Of a stretch of DNA of 64,000 nt, positions 60,701 to 64,000 are shown piece after piece. Location of the stretch: NCBI GenBank assembly GCA_038025085.1, contig CM076153.1:6355501-6419500 (forward strand). Direction: 5' to 3'. A program made the translations under genes and the position numbers. Every line of letters begins with the position of its first letter. Within the stretch, counting starts at the first letter, position 1. Source of the stretch: Tetragonia tetragonoides. Lineage: Eukaryota > Streptophyta > Magnoliopsida > Caryophyllales > Aizoaceae. The notes beneath the pieces are model-generated. The model saw only the letters and a program-made list of their open reading frames with translations. It did not search any database and was not told where the DNA came from.

Positions 60701-61397
60701 TCTTCTAAACACTAAATAAATAAAGTAGTCTGCTACCTAATGTCAATTTCTTTTTTTTTCTTTTTTTTTTTTGCTTAAAATAAATAAGGATTATATCACG
60801 CGTTGCCAAAATCACAAGAGTATATTGTAACATATAAAATGAAATAATAAATTTATGATATAATAAACTAGTAAACTTTGTTACATAAATTTCATCAGGA
60901 ATAGCATTGACAATAAAAGGAGACTACATTTTTTGATATGTAACTTCTGCATGCAAACTTTGTTAATTATTGTTACTCATCATTTCCCCCTAAAAAAAAA
61001 AAAAAACAAAATAGTACTTCATTTATTATTGAAAGCAGGTATTTATTTATTTTGAACTATATATATTGTCTAAAATAATTTGTTGTGTATAAATAGTTCC
61101 AAGTTTGGCAAGGATGGAAAAGGAGAATATGATAGTGAGAGAAGTGGTGATCATGATAGAAGAAGCTGGTGTATTGATGAATGGTGGCCAAGGGGAAATA
61201 ACTCAAGTGCTCAAGTGCCCAGTGAGAGGGCAGAGTTGCGAATTTGTACTCCCGCACACTATTGTATCTGATTTCTAAAAGTTATTTTGCCCTCTCTAGC
61301 TAGGGATTTACCACTCTCGATCTCATCTCTTCCTAGCTAGTAATAGGGCATATATGAAGATGCAATCTTCAAATTATGATCTGTGTACGTATGTCAT
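60701..61397. other. Intergenic with one small unassigned frame
   Basis: AT-rich, with poly-T and poly-A runs near 60750 and 60990. A 54-codon frame at 61114-61278 on the plus strand reads MEKENMIVREVVIMIEEAGV and ends VLPHTIVSDF. It has a TATAAATA-like box just upstream at about 61088. I do not recognise it and cannot support a gene call. Confidence 0.4.
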
Positions 61398-61646
61398 TGT
61401 TGAAGAAATAACATAAATTATGTAGTTAGTTATGCTGAGTCATCAGCTTGTTAGAATACCTTCTGTGTAATAATCAGCCTTGCTGATGTGGCAAATTAGT
61501 TTGTTACAGGACCTAGGAGTTTGTTAGAGGTCCTGAGTCAGTTTGTTAGCTTGTTAGCTTTTCTGTACAGATAGCATTACAAAACTCAGATTAACAGAAT
61601 CATTAAATCAATTCTCTCTCTAAAATCATTGAACTATGCAGCTCAA
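61398..61646 (+). mobile_element. 5' LTR of a Ty1/copia element
   Basis: It starts TGTTGAAGAAATAACATAAA and ends at GCAGCTCA just before the primer-binding site, about 248 bp. The size and start fit short-LTR copia lineages. The 3' LTR is not in the window, so the boundaries rest on the TG...CA rule and the adjacent primer site. Confidence 0.7.
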
Positions 61647-61648
61647 CT

Positions 61649-61662
61649 TGGTATCAGAGCTA
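61649..61662 (+). promoter_or_regulatory. Copia primer-binding site, tRNA-iMet
   Basis: TGGTATCAGAGCTA is complementary to the 3' end of plant initiator methionine tRNA, the usual primer of Ty1/copia elements. It follows the LTR by about three bases. Confidence 0.9.
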
Positions 61663-62020
61663 TTGAAGCTCCATTGAAGCATCTTCGAAGAGTTCATCTT
61701 CTTTACTCTTTTTCTGAGTTGAGAACTTGATTTACGTATATTTTCTATCTGTTAATCACATAAACACAATTTCTTCCACTTATTAGGTTAAATCTTTAAC
61801 ACAATTCACACTGAATTCTGTTGAAATTGACCTAAATCTCTAGAAAAATTCTAAAATTCATTTCGATTATCGAGAAATTGATTTGTTTCATCAATTTCTC
61901 AAGCTCACTACAAACACATTTGATCATTTCTTTTTCGATATCTTGATTTGTGTTCATCAAGATATTTAGCTCACATTTCTAGAGATTAAAACTCTGTTCA
62001 TCTGGCATTTCACATTTACA

Positions 62021-62655
62021 ATGCCTGAAAATCAAGAAACTTGTACACATATTTCTTTCTTTGATCCTCATGATCCAATGTATCTTCATCCCTCTGAAGA
62101 TCCAGGATCTTTAGCAGTTCAAGTCAAACTTCAAGGAGCATCCAATTATTGTTCATGGCGAAGATCTGTTGAAATTGGCCTAGCAACGAAGAGAAAACTC
62201 GGATTTGTGACTGGTACAATCACTAGACCCACATATGCTCTTCATGTTGATCAATAGGACACCTGCAACCATATGATCATTGCTTGGCTTATGCACTCAG
62301 TCACTGAATCTATTTCAAAATCAATATTCATGCAAAATGCTAGGGAAATCTGGTTGTCCTTGGAGAAAAGATTTTCTCTCAATAATGGCTCCCGAAAATA
62401 TCAGTTAATTAAAGCCACATATGAGGAGAAGCAAGCTGGATCATTGATCGATGATCATTATACAAAGATGAGAGGTCTCTGGGAGGAAGTTGAGGCTATG
62501 AATGATCTGCCAAAGGTGACTACTGTTGCTGCAGATGTATTAGCTTTTATGCAAGCTTTACAGAAACAAGCTGAGGATCAAAAACTGTTTCAATTTCTTA
62601 ATGGTTTGGATAATAAATTTGGACCTCAAAGGAGTCAATTACTTCTTATGGCACC
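62021..62655 (+). pseudogene. Ty1/copia gag, interrupted
   Basis: The frame opens at 62021 and reads copia Gag features: YLHPSEDPGSLAVQVKLQGA, NYCSWRRSVEIGLATKRKLG, then MIIAWLMHSVTESISKSIFM, AREIWLSLEKRFS, DHYTKMRGLWEEVEAMNDLP and LFQFLNGLDNKFGPQRSQLL. A TAG at 62255-62257 breaks the frame at a position that is usually Trp in this family, and the frame continues open beyond it. At about 62655 the reading is cut by the LTR of a second element, before any zinc knuckle, protease or reverse transcriptase. The element is therefore inactive and its remainder, if any, lies outside the window. Confidence 0.85.
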
Positions 62656-63817
62656 TGATAACTCCAATATATTATATATTTTAACCCCTTTATATTTATT
62701 TGTTAGTCTATTAGTTATGTTCTTCTACTAGTGGTTAATACTTATTATCTATTTATATTATTTGTAGGTAATATGAAGAAGGGAGCATTTCATGGCTAGT
62801 GTTACACTAATTTTACGTGTGGATTGGTTAAAGATGGAGATTAACACTAAATCTACAGCCCACTTAGTTTGCCTATTACTATGATATGTGGTGGGCCCAT
62901 GTTTGCAAATCAAATAGAATTGAATCACAAGGGATCCAGTGCTTCGTAATTCTTGCGGGTGAAAAGTAGTAGCCCACTTTTGGGCTTTATATATGTTAAA
63001 GGTAAGTCGACTCATCTATAAAAGGAGGAGTTCGGTTGTGTTACGGGGGGAGAATTCAACACAGAGCATTGGACGGCAGCGAGTAACTTAGAGACAATTG
63101 AAAACGAGCAGCTGTGCACGACTATGGCTTCCATCAGTTTTGTAATGTTTTCTTTCCTAATTATGTCTAGCTAATTTCTCTGTCTAGGATTTTGATGAAA
63201 CCCTATTTTAGTGATGATGTAATATATTTTTATTGGGATATTTGTTGAATTCTATATGATTGTATGACTAAGTTTAATTCAGTCTATGTAATTATTCTTG
63301 TTGAATTAATTAATAGGTTGAGATTGGTACTTAGGTTATGTGATGGTATTCACTGATTGGGATTATTTTATTGAATAGTTCATGCTAGTGTTAGATAAAT
63401 TATGTCAAATCTGAATAGTTTATGCTATATGTCTAGATGAATTATGTCACTAGTTAATCGCAAGCCTAGATTTCTTTATAGAACTGATAATATCCCAAGC
63501 TAAATTATATATTCATTGTTATGAGATTAGTGGTGGATTCAAGGTCCTAGTATTCGTCTACTTGGTTGAACCTACTCAATTTACTGGCTAGTTCTTTTCC
63601 GTTACGCTTTTAGTTAGTTCCTTTAGTATTATTTGCAATAGTTTATAGACAAAATCACAAACTTTGTTACCTTTAGATTAATTTAGGTTGATAATTAGAA
63701 TATAGTAATTACTCGTTCCCTGTGGATACGACACCCTTATACTCAATAGTAACTACATTGACCTTGTGCACTTGCAAGTATTTAGAGGGTTATAAACTAC
63801 ACATAATTGACCGATCA
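62656..63817 (+). mobile_element. 5' LTR of a second LTR retrotransposon, nested in copia gag
   Basis: A likely start is TGATAACTCC at 62656 and a likely end is CCGATCA at 63817, about 1162 bp, immediately before AGTTTTTTGCGCCGTTGCCG. The start is inferred from loss of gag-like reading and the TG rule. The end is firmer because a primer-binding site follows. The candidate target site is GCACC. The element continues past the window end. Confidence 0.65.
63015..63024 (+). promoter_or_regulatory. Probable LTR TATA box
   Basis: CTATAAAAGG lies within the LTR, with about 800 bases of LTR after it. It is the best TATA-like site in the LTR and probably marks the promoter of the element. Confidence 0.55.
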
Positions 63818-63823
63818 AGTTTT

Positions 63824-63841
63824 TTGCGCCGTTGCCGGGGA
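63824..63841 (+). promoter_or_regulatory. LTR element primer-binding site, tRNA-Asp type
   Basis: TTGCGCCGTTGCCGGGGA matches the reverse complement of the plant tRNA-Asp 3' end except at one base. This primer is usual in plant Ty3/gypsy elements of the Athila type. The lineage is inferred from the primer only. Confidence 0.75.
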
Positions 63842-64000
63842 ACGGGTGCTAATTACCTTTTTTTTTTTTTATTGTCCTATATTAATCTGTAGTCTAGAAC
63901 TAGTGTTTCATACCTCTTTCCTATTCTGTTTTCTTATTATTCCTTTTGTTTTCCTTTTTTTTTTAATTTTATTTGTTGTCTTGCGTAATTGCTTGTCCAT
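63842..64000 (+). mobile_element. Start of internal region of the nested LTR element
   Basis: This is T-rich untranslated leader after the primer-binding site. It is cut by the window end before any gag frame. Confidence 0.6.

Overview
The window is plant nuclear DNA, from a eudicot by its gene structures. It is AT-rich, has long introns with GT-AG borders, encodes plant-type proteins, and carries plant retroelement primer-binding sites and SINEs. The repeat flavour (many short GAACTGAACT-like dispersed repeats and a SINE with a GTT tail) is reminiscent of Caryophyllales such as Amaranthaceae. That is a weak inference; I cannot name the species.

Layout. 1-10.9 kb is gene-poor and holds dispersed repeats, a possible MITE and tail-only retro-insertions. 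10.9-12.6 kb is array 1 of a GC-rich tandem repeat with a unit of about 310 bp. 14.28-14.57 kb is a perfect (CA)145 run. 15.8-18.1 kb is a complete NAC transcription factor gene of the SOMBRERO type. 19.25-21.49 kb is array 2 of the 310-bp family, which switches orientation near 20.06 kb. 23.0-31.2 kb is a ten-exon gene for a PAM2 plus two-RRM protein (CID8-13 type, poly(A)-binding-protein interacting). 34.0-36.2 kb is a YRDC/Sua5-type threonylcarbamoyl-AMP synthase gene. 36.9-47.8 kb holds three tandem CYP72A-type P450 copies on the minus strand, each with at least one inactivating lesion. 48.06-56.09 kb is array 3 of the 310-bp family, about 25 units, interrupted by a 0.6-kb MITE-like insertion. 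56.1-61.3 kb is intergenic, with a SINE, a probable Helitron end and a second tRNA-derived SINE. 61.4-64 kb is the 5' part of a Ty1/copia element whose gag is interrupted by a second LTR element with a tRNA-Asp-type primer site.

The intact genes (NAC, CID, YRDC) are all on the plus strand and look functionally unrelated: root-cap development, mRNA or translation control, and universal tRNA modification. The P450 cluster converges on the 3' end of YRDC. A relic of the YRDC last exon lies between P450 copies A and B, so at least one duplicated unit included the 3' tail of YRDC.

The most unusual material is the 310-bp repeat family in three arrays and two orientations, the independently broken P450 triplet, a SINE insertion that duplicated a splice donor in the CID gene, a perfect 30-bp foldback in a CID intron, and a SINE head with four tandem B boxes. 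All exon structures were read by hand from splice consensus and protein homology, without transcript evidence.
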